This document shows, piece by piece, positions 11,427 to 22,236 of a stretch of 64,000 nucleotides of DNA (its first letter is position 1; each line of letters starts with the position of its first letter). The notes beneath the pieces are model-generated. The model saw nothing but the letters and a program-made list of their open reading frames with translations, did no database searches and had not been told where the DNA came from. Both the position numbers and the translations under genes were made by a program. The stretch covers positions 221,001-285,000 of the forward strand of contig JAPQWV010000689.1 in assembly GCA_027422505.1 (NCBI GenBank), in the 5' to 3' direction. Source of the DNA: Craterostigma plantagineum. Taxonomy: Eukaryota > Streptophyta > Magnoliopsida > Lamiales > Linderniaceae.

Positions 11427-12430
11427 ATGCATTTTATGAGCGGGATAGTTCCCAAGTTCCTCAGTGCATCCTCTGTAGCTTCCTTGCTCCTTTATGTCCT
11501 GGTGGCTAGGGACGTTCGCGAGGAGGTTCGTCCTTCTGAAGGAACAGAGGATGTTCTCTCGGTTCTTTCTTCTGTTATGGGAGCTCAAGAAGTTCCCATC
11601 ACTGCCCTGCCTCGGGTGTCAAAAGGAAAACAACTTCGTCAAAAAGTTTAGAAAGGAAAAGCAAAAAGGGAATTCCTTTAGTCTTCCCCAGGAGGCGAGG
11701 TGCTGAGCTTCTTTCGGGATCTATAGGGACCTCAGTGGTCGAGCCCCCTGCTTCCATGGACCATCCGAACATAGTTGGAAAGATGATCATGATAAGTCAT
11801 TGGTGCTCCCAGACGATCGGGGGCCGTCTCCCAGGGATCTGCGGAGGCGAACATAGAGCAATTGGCTTGCCATCCTCCGTTGTCTTCTAGTCCATTATGG
11901 CGTTCTTTTCGTAAGTTTTGCTTCTTCTTCCAGGTGGTGGGCTACGTAGCTGCCGTATCGTCCGCACAGTCGTTAGTCCAGGAGTTGGAGCTTAGGTAAT
12001 CAAATCTTGAGGACCCAATTGGAACAAGCTTAGGTCGGGCTGTTGGCCGCAAAGCGGAGGCAGCCCGAGAAATTGAATCCGAGTCGCAAAAAGGTGGAGG
12101 AGGGACGTGCCGAGTCACTGGAGCAGCGCAAGAGGGAACTGCGGAGCTCCCATGAATAAAGAAAGACAGGAGCACGCCCTGCTCGTGGAACAGTGCGAAG
12201 AGGAGCTGCGGAGCTCATTCCCTAAGGAGAAGGAAGAGTGGGATGCCTAGTTGGTGGGGGCGGAGGCTGAAGGTACCTGCTTCTTTCAGCATCATCTCCC
12301 GTCTATGGTGGCTGGAAAGGAGTTCCTAGAGGACCTAGCCGTGGACCGACGCTAAGCGTACCTGAAGGACTCCCATTTTCTGAGGGAATTTGTACCTTTA
12401 ATGCAGCGTTTATATTAGTGGAGGCTAGAG
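11427..12430 (+). pseudogene. Degenerate antisense ORF of Tat-like element
   Basis: Plus-strand reading gives peptide-like stretches broken by stops and frameshifts. The first, at 11427-11651, starts MHFMSGIVPKFL. A later one, around 11690-11900, contains PASMDHP, MIMISHWCSQTIGG and GICGGEHRAIGL. A charged, probably coiled-coil part (KAEAAREIESES) lies near 12060. Its position, between the polypurine tract and the interior and opposite to the element's own direction, matches the additional antisense ORFs known in Tat/Ogre elements. No function can be assigned. Confidence 0.4.
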
Positions 12431-13578
12431 TGTTGGATCCGCGGGAACTAAGGCCACATTTGCTCTTTGGGGTTTTCTTCTCTCGAATGTTTCCCTGGGG
12501 ATCTGCAGGCCCCTATGAACCCTCCGTTCCAGCTTGCTGCGGCGCCAATGTCTCCAACGTCTCGCGCGTCACCTTCATCTCCTCGAAGATCCCTACTCGA
12601 TATTTCTGCAATGTACTAGGGAGCTTAACTCCCCTGTGTTATGTGTCTTCGTTGGGGTCCTTTTTCCTTATGTTTTATAATCGTCGTTCCATCCGTCGTC
12701 CTTGGGGTCTAACAGCGACCTGACAGGGACCTGATGGCGGAGCTCCTCTACGAGCCTTGGAGGATATCCTCAGGTCCTGCTGTACATTGCTTCTAGCTCT
12801 CCTGGACATCCTATTTGTATACACCTCTTCATTTTTCATCGTGGTTATAGCCTGTAAAACATATTGTCATTTTTTTCTTGCGAGACACGATGGTAAGGAC
12901 TCGGGGAGCTTAACTCCCCATGTCCGCATGTTTCATTGGAGTTCCCTTTCTCCTAAATTATATGTTCTTTTGTCAATTGCGGGATCTGATGGATGCCTCT
13001 GGGAACATCATTATTGTGGCATGGTTATAGCGCCAGCTCGCTTAAACGCAAGGTTATAGCGCTAGCTCGCTTATCAATTCGTAAGCCAAGTACAAATTCA
13101 TGCCCTCGGTAGCAATGACCGTCGTCATTGTCCTCAGGTGGCACTTTGCACTAGGCTCTCTTTATCCTTAGCGAGTTCAGTATCTGGGTAGACACTTAGG
13201 TTTACAAATTATAACCCTGGGGATCCCCTCATCGATTTACCCTGGTTATAGCGCCAACTTTGTTTTAGGTACCATTCACGTCGCACGCTTACTGAGAGCC
13301 TTTGATGTCCTGTACACAGCAACCCGTCAGTGGCAGCATCTTGTACACCCTTATAGGCATCATTCACATCACAGATGGAATATCTTTGACGTTTTGTACA
13401 CCGCAGGTCCGTCGACCTTGGCATCAAATCACACCGCAGATATATTATCTTTGGCATCCTATACACCGCAAATCCGTTGACCTTTGGCATCGATTGTATT
13501 ATATGGTACACCGTTCATATAATAAAATATTTATATTCCAAGAAGGCGGTATTCCTTAGATACATCATTAGTTTACCC
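12431..13578. other. Interior of Tat-like element, non-coding
   Basis: There is no credible coding frame. Two copies of the 29-bp GGTTATAGCGC repeat lie at 13022-13075 and one at about 13246. Degenerate TTTGGCATC...TACACCGCA units lie at 13290-13515. Confidence 0.55.
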
Positions 13579-13778
13579 TGGTTATAGCGCTAGCTTCGCT
13601 TAAATGCGTGGTTATAGCGCCCACTCGCTTAAATGCGTGGTTATAGCGCCAGCTCGCTTAAATGCATGGTTATAGCGCCAGCTCGCTTAAACGCGTGGTT
13701 ATAGCGCCAGCTCGATTAAATGTGTGGTTATAGCGCCAGCTCGCTTAAGTGCATGGTTATAGCGCCAACTCGCTTAGT
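13579..13778. repeat. 29-bp tandem array, about 7 copies
   Basis: Units of the form TGGTTATAGCGCCAGCTCGC followed by TTAAATGCG repeat head to tail with one to four differences per unit. They contain short palindromes (AGCGCT, GCGC). Confidence 0.9.
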
Positions 13779-14221
13779 ATTCGGGCTCCTTGTTGGAGGC
13801 TTGGAATTTGAAAGTAATGGCGAGATGGAGTTCCCCTCCTCTCAGTTAATGATGATGACCCCGGCTCTAGATCTCCGGTAGCTCTCAGATCCGTCTATGT
13901 ACACCTTCCACTGCTGCTTCTGTGGTCCTTTGAAAGTTTCAGCACGAAGTCGGACAGGGCTCGAGCTTTGACGGTCGTTCGTTGCTTGGGCTCCACACCG
14001 TACTCCCCAAGTGGGACAGGGAATAAGATCGGAGCTTTGCTGATCCCCGGAGATTTCCCAGCTTATCCCATCAATCCCCTGGAGCTTGGATCTCTCCTTG
14101 CACGAGTTTAAGACTCTCGGGCTCTTGTTGGGAAGTGGAATTCCCTTGCCTTGAGCTCCTATTATGCTAGTGATGTGGGCCTTAAATGGAGCTAGCCTTT
14201 GTCGAGAGGAGGTGGGGGTTA

Positions 14222-14460
14222 TCTGCCTTTAGTAGGCACAGATCCCCCGGACTCCTTCTTGGCAACCTTCAAACCTTTCGAGGCCATGGTCAACGAACTT
14301 CCTCGGATGTCTTGCTAGGATGGACCCTCTGCTTTCACCCTTCAAATGATAGCAGTTGTTAGTACGCGTGCACTTATTAAAGTATTGATAATATAAATGA
14401 GAATGTGAGTTAGAGGGCACTGTAGTTCCGGCTAAGAGCCTTGTCAACGTGGGATGTCTT
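14222..14460. repeat. Internal direct repeat R1 of Tat-like element
   Basis: It aligns with R2 (15654-15888), including the landmarks TCTGCCTTTAGT, CTTCAAA, GATAATATAAATGAGAATG and GTTCCGGCTAAG. Divergence is substantial (roughly a quarter of positions by eye). Confidence 0.75.
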
Positions 14461-14479
14461 CCGTGGATCTTCATGTGCC

Positions 14480-14758
14480 CGCATGGAACTGGGCTTTTAT
14501 CTCCCATTGTTTTTCAAGAGTCGGCGCGGAGCTGACTTCTAGGTCCACGGACCTTCGCGTGCTAGCGAGGAGCTTGGCTTGTATCTCTCGCGGATCTTTG
14601 AATGTCAGCTTGGAGATTCCTTCTAGGTTCCAGGGACCTTCGTGTGCTAGCGAGGAGCTGGAAGGTCCCTAATGTGGGGCTTCGGGTCTTCATGCCAGTT
14701 CGGAGCTGGGAGGTCCTGAAGGCGGAGCTTCAGGTCTTCGTACCAGTGCGGAGCTAGG
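14480..14758. repeat. Tandem GGAGCTGG/GGAGCTTC repeats, first block
   Basis: Degenerate units of about 55-65 bp alternate GCGGAGCTGGGAGGTCC and GGTGGAGCTTCGGGTCTTC. The array continues at 15313 after the hAT MITE. Confidence 0.7.
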
Positions 14759-14766
14759 GTTTTAGG

Positions 14767-15304
14767 TAGGGGTGGTAAACAGGTCGGGTTGGGTCACCTT
14801 CGGGTTCAACCCGTTTAATAAACGGGTTGAAAACTTCAACCCTAACCTGACCTGTTTACTTAAACAGGTTGAAAAATCAAACCCAAACCCAACCTGCTTT
14901 AACCCTAACCCAACCCGCCAACCCGCCAACCCGTTTAAAATTAAAAAGAAAAAAGAAAATAACAAAATTGACAGAATTATAACTCCAAATTAAACTAAAA
15001 AAGGAGAACTAATGCAATTTTTTTGCGAGTTTTGAGCGTGAGAGTGGATAGAGAATCAGGGTTAATCCTTTTATTTTATTTATATTAATAATATTTTAAT
15101 AATATATATTATTCGGGTTAAATGGGTTGATTTTAGGTTGATTTCGGGTGGAAAATCCGAACCCTAACCTGACCCACTTAATAATTGGGTTGGGTTCGGG
15201 TTTACCCATTTACTTAAACAGGTCAAAAATGCTAACCCGAACCTGCTATTTTCGGGTGCGGTTCGTGCCGGGTTGGCGGGTCGGGTCGATTTTTAACAGC
15301 CCTA
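14767..15304. mobile_element. hAT-type MITE, 538 bp
   Basis: Terminal inverted repeats begin TAGGGGTGGTAAAC and TAGGGCTGTTAAAA, typical of plant hAT elements. The flanking 8-base words are GTTTTAGG and GTTTTAGC. The interior is full of ACCCGACC/GGGTTGGG subterminal motifs and AT-rich sequence and has no transposase. It splits the tandem array of the host element. Confidence 0.8.
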
Positions 15305-15312
15305 GTTTTAGC

Positions 15313-15560
15313 TCCCGAAGGTGGAGCTTCGAGTCTTCTTGCCAGCGTGAAGCTGGGAGATCCTGAAGGCGGAGCTTCAGATCTTCGTACCAGCGCGGGG
15401 CTGGGCTTTTAGGTCCCGAAGGTGGAGTTTCGGGTCTTCCTGCCAGCGCGGAGCTGGGCTTTTCGGTTCTGTAGACCTTCGTGTGCCAGCACGGAGCTAG
15501 GTTTTGAGGTCCCTGTGACCTTTGTACACCATTGCGGGGCTGGGCCTCTAAGTCCTTCAA
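15313..15560. repeat. Tandem GGAGCTGG/GGAGCTTC repeats, second block
   Basis: This continues the array interrupted by the hAT MITE. It produces a spurious 104-codon frame on the minus strand (15246-15560). Confidence 0.7.
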
Positions 15561-15653
15561 ATGCTCAGGCCCATGATTCGGGCTCTGTTGGACAAGGATG
15601 AGTCCCAGATGGAACTGGCCCCTATCTGGAGGAAGCGACGTTCTCTGCCTTTA

Positions 15654-15888
15654 GTCGGCACAGTTCCTACAGACTCTTTTTTAGTTACCTTCGGACCTTG
15701 CTCGAGGCCATGATCAATGAACTCCCTCAAATTTGCCGCTAGGATGAGTCATTCGATTTTATCCTTCAAACGACAACAATTGTTAGTATGCTGGTCATAT
15801 TATCATGGTATCGATAATATAAATGAGAATGAAATTTAAAGGATCTTGGAGTTCCGGCTAAGGGCCTCCTCATCACGGGAGGTCCCCA
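15654..15888. repeat. Internal direct repeat R2 of Tat-like element
   Basis: Second copy of R1 (14222-14460), in the same orientation, 1.4 kb away. Confidence 0.75.
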
Positions 15889-16549
15889 GGCTGATGTCAG
15901 GATCTCTTCTGGATTCGCATAGCGGTGTGAATCTCCGTTGGGTTCTTGGCTGAGATCCTTGAGGTTTCCTGTGGTGCTGCCGTAGCAACAACTTTCCTTG
16001 TCCATGGTTTTTTACAGCTCTCTCTTCTTTTGCGTGACGACTTGCTTCTCATCTTGGGGCTTAATAGTATGCGGACTCGGGAAGCTTAACTCCCCATATT
16101 TTCATGTTCTATCGGAGTTCCTGACCCAACATGCTTGAGGTCCGCGAGTTGGTCTCGAAGTTCCCTTCTTTTTGGCCCTACAGTCTTCCCTTTTTTCCGA
16201 GCGTGGCTCAGCTCCTTTCCTTCTTATGGAGCTCCCAACTCCCTTCGCTGGGGTGGCTCACTAGCGGGACTCGTGGAGGTCTGTCTGGGTGTTCTGAGAT
16301 CCCTTTATGACTTATCTGTACCGTCTGGCTCATCTTCATCATCTCGGGCCTGTGTTTCAGGTCCTGGCCATTCCTCAACACGTTTGGCAATTTCTGGAGG
16401 TCTTCCTCCGCGGTTCACTTCTGACTTTGACAGTCTTTTGGGTGTTTCGTCTCGTCCCAGCAGAAATAATAAGCAGAAAAAAGAAATAGAAAATGATAAG
16501 CACAGCTTCGCATAATATAGGCAAAATCACTCATGCCTTCAACTCTGGA
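15889..16549 (-). other. Leader region of Tat-like element
   Basis: This follows the primer-binding site on the minus strand. Short frames exist (for example 16208-16390, minus) but none shows a recognisable gag. I see no functional gene. Confidence 0.45.
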
Positions 16550-16569
16550 TTTTCCCACAGACGACGCCA
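16550..16569 (-). other. Primer-binding site of Tat-like element
   Basis: On the minus strand this reads TGGCGTCGTCTGTGGGAAAA, one base different from TGGCGCCGTCTGTGGGAA, which I know from Tat/Retand-type elements. It starts two bases inside the 5' LTR. Confidence 0.75.
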
Positions 16570-16571
16570 TC

Positions 16572-18237
16572 TGATTTGGGGCTCTCCCAATCAACGAAAT
16601 TTATACGTGTGGGTAAATTTATATAGCCGAAGAATTAATTATTACAAAGTTGCAGGGCGTGCGTATGGTGCTTATTGGTAAGGAAACTGAATGGACGTGT
16701 TTGGGACATTGGGACTTGTTTAGGACATGTTTGGGACGTTGGGTCATGTTAGGGGCGTGTTGGGGACGTATCGGGACGTGTTAAGACCATTGTTGTAAAA
16801 CTCGGCCTAGGCGGCCGACTAGGCGCTACTCGGATAGCCACCGCGGCGAATATAGCCTAATCGGCTCATTATTCGGCCAACCGATTAATCGGCCGATTAA
16901 CCCGATTAATCGGCCGATTAAACCTAGTAATCAGCTGAATAATCGGCCAAATTTTTCTTTTTCCATTATTGAAAAAAGTTACTATATACAAAAAGTTTAT
17001 TATTTTAGTCCTTCGAATAAAAGAGACTTTAAATGTGGCAGGCACATATGAATAGATGTCAAGGTGATATCTAGTTATATAGGCAACCTACCCAACTTCT
17101 TTACAGTAAACAATCGGTGTGGGACAAGCAAGACTTCTCCAAATTGAGAAGAGAAGTATAGCGCCGGTCGGTTATTAAATTGGGCCATTAAGCAATAAAT
17201 TTTTCAAGTAACTTCAGGCCCGTTATTAATAAAAACTTCAATTTAAAGTCTGGGCCTTTCCTCCTCAAACAATTAATAACGTAAATGTGGCATCCATGTT
17301 AATATTTGTATAAATGATATATAGAATAAAAAGTAAATGAAAAATAGGTATACCGACTAATTACCGCCTAGAAACCGCCTACTCCCCGCCTAGACCGCCT
17401 AGGCGCTAGGCCCCTACCGGGCGCCCGACTAGTGTCTAGCGAGTTTTGCAACATTGGTTAAGACGTATTGGGACGTATTGGGGACCTGTTTGGGACATTG
17501 GGGATCTATCTGGGACGTAAATGAAAGGACACATGATGTACGTGGTTTGAATCCTTGCGGATTCTACGTCCACGGGCGCTCGGGAACTCTATTTCACTAT
17601 ACTTTGATAAATTACACACTCAACTAATATTCACTTTCGCTCATAAATACATTGAGAGAGAGAAAATGTGAAGTGTTTTTCATGTTGAGAATGGTTGTTC
17701 TCGCGAAAATGGCCAAGTATTGGCTTTTATAGGAGCTTCCCATCGGCCCTAGGATCCCTGATGACAATACCTTCTGGGACAATGTGAGGTGCAGGACTGT
17801 CTGTCAGGAGCAGGGAGCTGGTAGCAGCTTTTCTGTGCTGTCAGTGACATCAAACGGCTGGAGACGGGACAGGATCTGCCTTGTCAGGGACAACAGGCGG
17901 CTGTCAACTTTTCATGTGGTGTCAACTCAGACGTCCTTTCAGACTTCTGACCGTTTGGTGAAGCTTCCTCACGACGCTTCCTCGGGATGACAGGACCTGC
18001 TTAGCCCAATAGGTCCCAAAATAGTTCCCTAGTATGAGCGCTACGTCCTTAAAGTCTCTTGGAGGTCCCTAAAACCCTTATTTCCTGTTGTTAGCTCCCT
18101 AAAGTGTGTTGGAGCTCCCTAGAAGTCTCCTTCACAATCGAACTTTTTTTCAAGAAAACTCATATTTTTTACTAAGTTCTCTTAATAATATGCTAATTAT
18201 TTCCTTAATTAGCCTGCCTAATTATTGTTTCACATCA
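16572..18237 (-). repeat. 5' LTR of Tat-like element, with MITE insertion
   Basis: It pairs with 10253-11284. Removing the 669-bp MITE and its 8-bp duplication leaves about 989 bp, close to the partner LTR. Confidence 0.85.
16788..17456. mobile_element. hAT-type MITE, 669 bp, inside LTR
   Basis: Terminal inverted repeats CATTGTTGTAAAACTCG and CAATGTTGCAAAACTCG are flanked by the exact 8-bp duplication GTTAAGAC (16780-16787 and 17457-17464). The other LTR shows the empty site with a single GTTAAGAC, which proves the boundaries. The subterminal parts are CCGCCTAGGCGG-rich and the interior has ATTAATCGGCCGATTAA repeats. There is no coding capacity. Confidence 0.93.
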
Positions 18238-19801
18238 CATACGTACTACGTTTATATTTGAATTTTGACAGATATGGGAGAAAGAACTACAATCGACGGA
18301 CTTGAAAAGAATCGAGGATCTTCAAGACCAAGGTCGGCCCAAAAACCAACTGGGCCCAAGAATTAAAATCAGCTCAAGAGAAACAAAAGCCCAAGCCCTT
18401 TATTATGATAAATAGATACACTCTATACACACATACTCACTCACGCACGTCAAAGAAGAAAGAAGAAAAACAAGGGAGACCCACACGCACACACACGCAC
18501 ACAAAAGATGAAGAAGAATCAACGAGCGCAAGGCTCAAGGAAGAAACGGCAATCTCACGCCGTTTTTGAGCCGTCTAATGGAGATTGTGATGCCCCTTCA
18601 TCTCCTATAAATTGCTGCAATCTGTCGTAGTTGAGAGGGGAGAGGATCAACGTGCAAGGATTGGAGGTGATGAATCCATATACATGTACAACGCGGCAGG
18701 GCTGATCGGCGATGGAAGCACGAGGCTGATCCTTGGGCTATGAGTGGGGGCGTGTAAGCAACAGCTACGAGCCGAGTGCACGGGGACTGATGAAGGGCTG
18801 ATCTGAGCTGGGAGCACGAGCCGAGACTGCAGCTGAGATTGACAGACGGACGTAGCGAGCTAACTCGTGGGCAGCTGCGGTTGTGACGGGCTGCGGGCGT
18901 AGGAGTAGCGAGCGGGCAGTGCAAAGGACTCGTAAGAAAAGGAGAAGCTGAGACGCCCACCACCAGTTCGACAAAACTCCTCAACGAAGGATTAACTGCG
19001 AAGCCAAAATTCAGGGAAGAAACATGTTTTTCTCTTTGTTATTTACGCTCCTCGTTGTGTTAATGTTTCATATGAGTGGCTAAATCTCGTAGTATTTGAG
19101 ATTAGATGAACCCTAGCGAGATCGTACGTATGTTGAACGTATTATTGATATGCTTTTTATTATGACTCGGTTACGATTTATGTTATTGTTTTGATTATGT
19201 CTATGTGGTCCAAATAATTGTCGGGAAATCGTACGCTACGCTTGAGAGACGGGCGAACGATTAGACCACTCGTAAACGAGCGGAATAAACTCATCGCTAG
19301 AGATAGGTTGAACTACCCTGCCGGATTAGAATTAAATCTAACAGTGGGATTCATCGTGTTTTAATGCGATATGTGGTTGACTAGTTAGGGAAGCTTGCCC
19401 AGCTATTTAATTCATAGATTAGTTATTTGCGATTTTTATGTGATAAGGCGCAGTTTCGTTAGTCGAATAAATTCGTACGCATGCTCTAAGAATCCTCATG
19501 GTATAATAATAAGCTAAAATATATAACTGGTTTGTCGTTCGATTGAGCTAGGGGATTCGAAGTCTCAAATACGTTTTCTTAAAAAAAAAGTCACCGCGTT
19601 TATTACAATTATTAGCTTTTATTTAAGTGTTTACTGTATTTTCTACTTTCCAAAACAAAAAAATATCGAATTTTCTACTAGGATATTGAAACGACGTTTT
19701 CCAAAGTATATAGTTCCCTTGGGTTCGATACTCGAATACTCGTAATTTCTATACTATCTTCGATAGGTACACTTGCCTGTTGAGCGCAGGATAGCTCGTC
19801 A
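18238..19801 (+). repeat. Athila 3' LTR, second segment
   Basis: This continues the LTR begun at 10168. A CTATAAAT box lies at about 18604, a CA-rich repeat at 18482-18505, and near the end comes GGTTCGATACTCG followed by GATAGGTACACTTGCC, resembling Athila LTR tails. The end is set near CGTCA at 19801 but could be up to about 40 bases later. A 128-codon minus-strand frame at 18598-18984 is a by-product of GC-rich leader sequence. Confidence 0.55.
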
Positions 19802-19819
19802 ATATTCGTTTTATTTTTA

Positions 19820-21560
19820 TTACTCGATCCGCTCGATCACAATGTTGTTGATCATGTTATTGAATCTGACACAACGACACAGCTTGATCGATCCATCTTC
19901 CCAAGTACAACCGCTTGTTGCGCCGCCACCCATCGTTTCTACTCACCCTTTGCAAACTCGGGCTCGATCAAATATCTTTAAACTGAAAAATTTTGACCTA
20001 TTATGCTTGCACTAGCTTGTTCAATGTGCTTGCTATGGTTAGTGAACCACGTTGGATCAAATCGGCTTTAAAACGACCTGAATGGATTGCCGCTATGAAT
20101 GAAGAACTTTCTGCTTTGCACTCTAATCAGACGTGGAATCTTGTTCCACGTCCTACAAATGCAAATGTTGTGTGATCTAAATGGGTATTCACCAAATTTT
20201 AGTCGATGGATCGATTGACCGTCATAAGCCCGCCTTATTGCTCAAGGTTTCACACAGTTGTCGGGTTTTGATTATTCACATACCTTTACTCCCGTGATTA
20301 GGTCTTCTACCATTCGAGTTGTGCTCTTTATCGTTGTACTGAATAACTGGTCTCTTCATCAGTTAGACGTCAAGGACGCCTTTCTCAATGGCATTTTATC
20401 TAAATCTGTATTCATGGAGCAACCGCCTGGATTTGTGGAAGCCAAGTATCCAAGTCATGTTTGCTGCCTTAAAAAGGCGGTACATGGTTTAAAGCAAGCT
20501 CCGCGTGCTTGGTTTCAACAACTCGGTGACTTTCTCTTGAGCATTGGATTCATATCCAGTCGGACTGATTCGCCGTTATTCATCTATATTCGCGGGTCAT
20601 TAATTTCATATCTTTTGGTATATGTTGATGATTTAATTCTGAAAGGAAACTCGACAGCTAGTCTGAATTCCTTCATCGTCCGCCTACGTAAGGAGTTCGC
20701 CATCAAGGACCTAGGAAAACTAAATTATTTCTTAGGCCTTGAGGTTTCTTATACTTCGTCCGACATTTTTCTTAATCAGGCAAAATATGCTCATGATATT
20801 CTTCAGCGGGCATCTTTGGAAGACGCCAAACCAGTTTCTACTCCACTACTTGCAGGTTGTCAGCTTTCTACTGATGGAAAGGCGTATGATGATCCTACTT
20901 TATATCGATCATTGGTTGGAGCTCTCCAATATCTTACAGTTAAATGCCATGATTTGTCATTTGTCGTGAATTTGGTCAGCCAACATTTGTAGAATCCTAC
21001 TGCTGAACATTTTCAGGCAGTAAGCGAATTATTCGATACGTGAAGGGTACGCCAGCTTAGGGTTTATCCTTTATTTGTGGCTCTTCATCGACTCTCAATG
21101 CATATTCCAACGCTGATTGGGCGCGTTGTGTGGAAACAATACGATCTACTTATGGATATTTAATTTTTCTTGGTGGCGATCTAGTCTCTTGGAGTGCTAA
21201 AAAAACAACACACAATTTCTCGTTCAAGATGTGAATCCGAATATCGGGCTCTTGCAAAAGCAGCCTCAGAAATTGTATACGTTCTTCAGTTTCTTCGAGA
21301 GCTCCATATCAAACCGATGTCTTGTCCTGCTTTATACTCCAACAATAGTGCACTTTTTCTAAGTCAAAATCCGAGTGCTCACATGCGGGCGAAGCACATC
21401 GATATTGATTTTCACTTTGTTCATAAACTTGTTTCAAATAAAAGGCTACGCACAGAGTACATATCCATTGACTTACATATCGCAGATATTTTTTACTAAA
21501 GCTCTTCGTCCTCCGCTCTTTGAATTTTTTCGAGACAAGCTACGAGATGGTCCTCATCCC
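19820..21560 (+). pseudogene. Copia pol relic (hinge, RT, RNase H)
   Basis: The hinge THPLQTRARSNIF precedes the RT. The RT starts EPRWIKSALKRPEWIAAMNE and has a 244-codon open part (20258-20992) with LDVKDAFLNG (motif A aspartate present), GLKQAPRAWF and the catalytic YVDD near 20621. RNase H remains follow (LVSWSAKK, CESEYRALAKAASEIVY, SAHMRAKHIDIDFHFV). Stops at about 20174 and 20990 and frameshifts near 20205 and 21200 break it. It is the 3' half of a plus-strand element; gag and integrase are missing upstream, where the Athila LTR begins. Confidence 0.9.
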
Positions 21561-21569
21561 ACCTCTTGC

Positions 21570-21582
21570 TTCAGGGGGGCTA
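21570..21582 (+). other. Polypurine tract of Copia relic
   Basis: TTCAGGGGGGCTA stands just before the LTR and after the RNase H remains, the normal position for Copia. Confidence 0.75.
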
Positions 21583-21583
21583 A

Positions 21584-21741
21584 TGGTGTAAATCAAGCAT
21601 TGATATGCTCTCCTTGATTAGTCATTGATTACTTTATGATAAGCGACAATTATGGGATTGCATTATTTTAGAATACTTGTATAAATAGAGGATGATGTAG
21701 AATGTAAATATCAAGGCGTAAATATTATATTTACCTTCACA
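21584..21741 (+). repeat. 3' LTR of Copia relic
   Basis: TGGTGTAAATCAAGC starts and CTTCACA ends this 158-bp LTR. The same LTR family occurs at 43197-43376 directly before a primer-binding site, which supports both ends. It has a GTATAAATAGAGG promoter box at about 21680. Confidence 0.8.
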
Positions 21742-21862
21742 AATGGTATGCATACGAGGTTACCTCATTCAGCCATTATAAAACATGATCTTATGATAAT
21801 GATGAGTAAATGACTGCTATGTAATTGAGAATAAGGTGATGAAAAAATGATACAATACGAAA

Positions 21863-22228
21863 CGGTTGAGATCACCTATTCCACTTTTGTATTCCACTCC
21901 GTATTCCAACGAACGAAATTCGTTACACCTCCCCCCGTCAAGTGTTAAAACACCTATGAATTTCATTACAACAAGTGTTTAAACAAGAAAAAAAACCATT
22001 ATTACATATTTTTCTATTTTAATATATAATACTAATTTTTTCTACACCATATTAAAAACTCAACTACGTAATAATGAGTTTTTTTCTTGTTTAAACACTT
22101 GTTGTAATGAAATTCATAGATGTAATGATGTTTACGGGTGTTTTAACACTTGATGGGTGGAGGTGTAACGAATTTCGTTCGTTGGAATACGGAGTGGAAT
22201 ACAACAGTGGAATAAGTGATCTCAACCG
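21863..22228. mobile_element. Foldback MITE, 366 bp (hAT-like duplication)
   Basis: Arms of about 125-150 bp are inverted copies (CGGTTGAGATCAC at both outer ends). The loop at about 21991-22078 is AT-rich. The flanking 8-mers ATACGAAA and ATGCGAAA differ at one base, consistent with an 8-bp duplication. There is no transposase. Confidence 0.8.
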
Positions 22229-22236
22229 ATGCGAAA

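Larger units (their letters stand above)
10253..18237 (-). mobile_element. Non-autonomous Tat-like LTR element (LARD)
   Basis: Two related direct repeats (10253-11284 and 16572-18237) bound it; both start TGAT(A/T)TGGGGCTCTCC and end CACATCA. Flanking five-base words are CCTAC and CATAC, a target duplication with one mismatch. A primer-binding site next to the right LTR and a polypurine tract next to the left LTR show that it is transcribed from the minus strand. The 5.3-kb interior has no gag or pol that I can recognise. It contains tandem arrays, a degenerate antisense ORF and a MITE. It needs proteins from another element to move. It is inserted in the 3' LTR of the plus-strand Athila. Confidence 0.85.

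Noticed and set aside
14229..14507. 92-codon minus-strand frame
   Set aside because: It falls on internal repeat R1. The partner R2 does not keep the frame, so it is not a gene.
18598..18984. 128-codon minus-strand frame
   Set aside because: It lies in the GC-rich leader part of the Athila LTR, has no recognisable domain and runs against the element.
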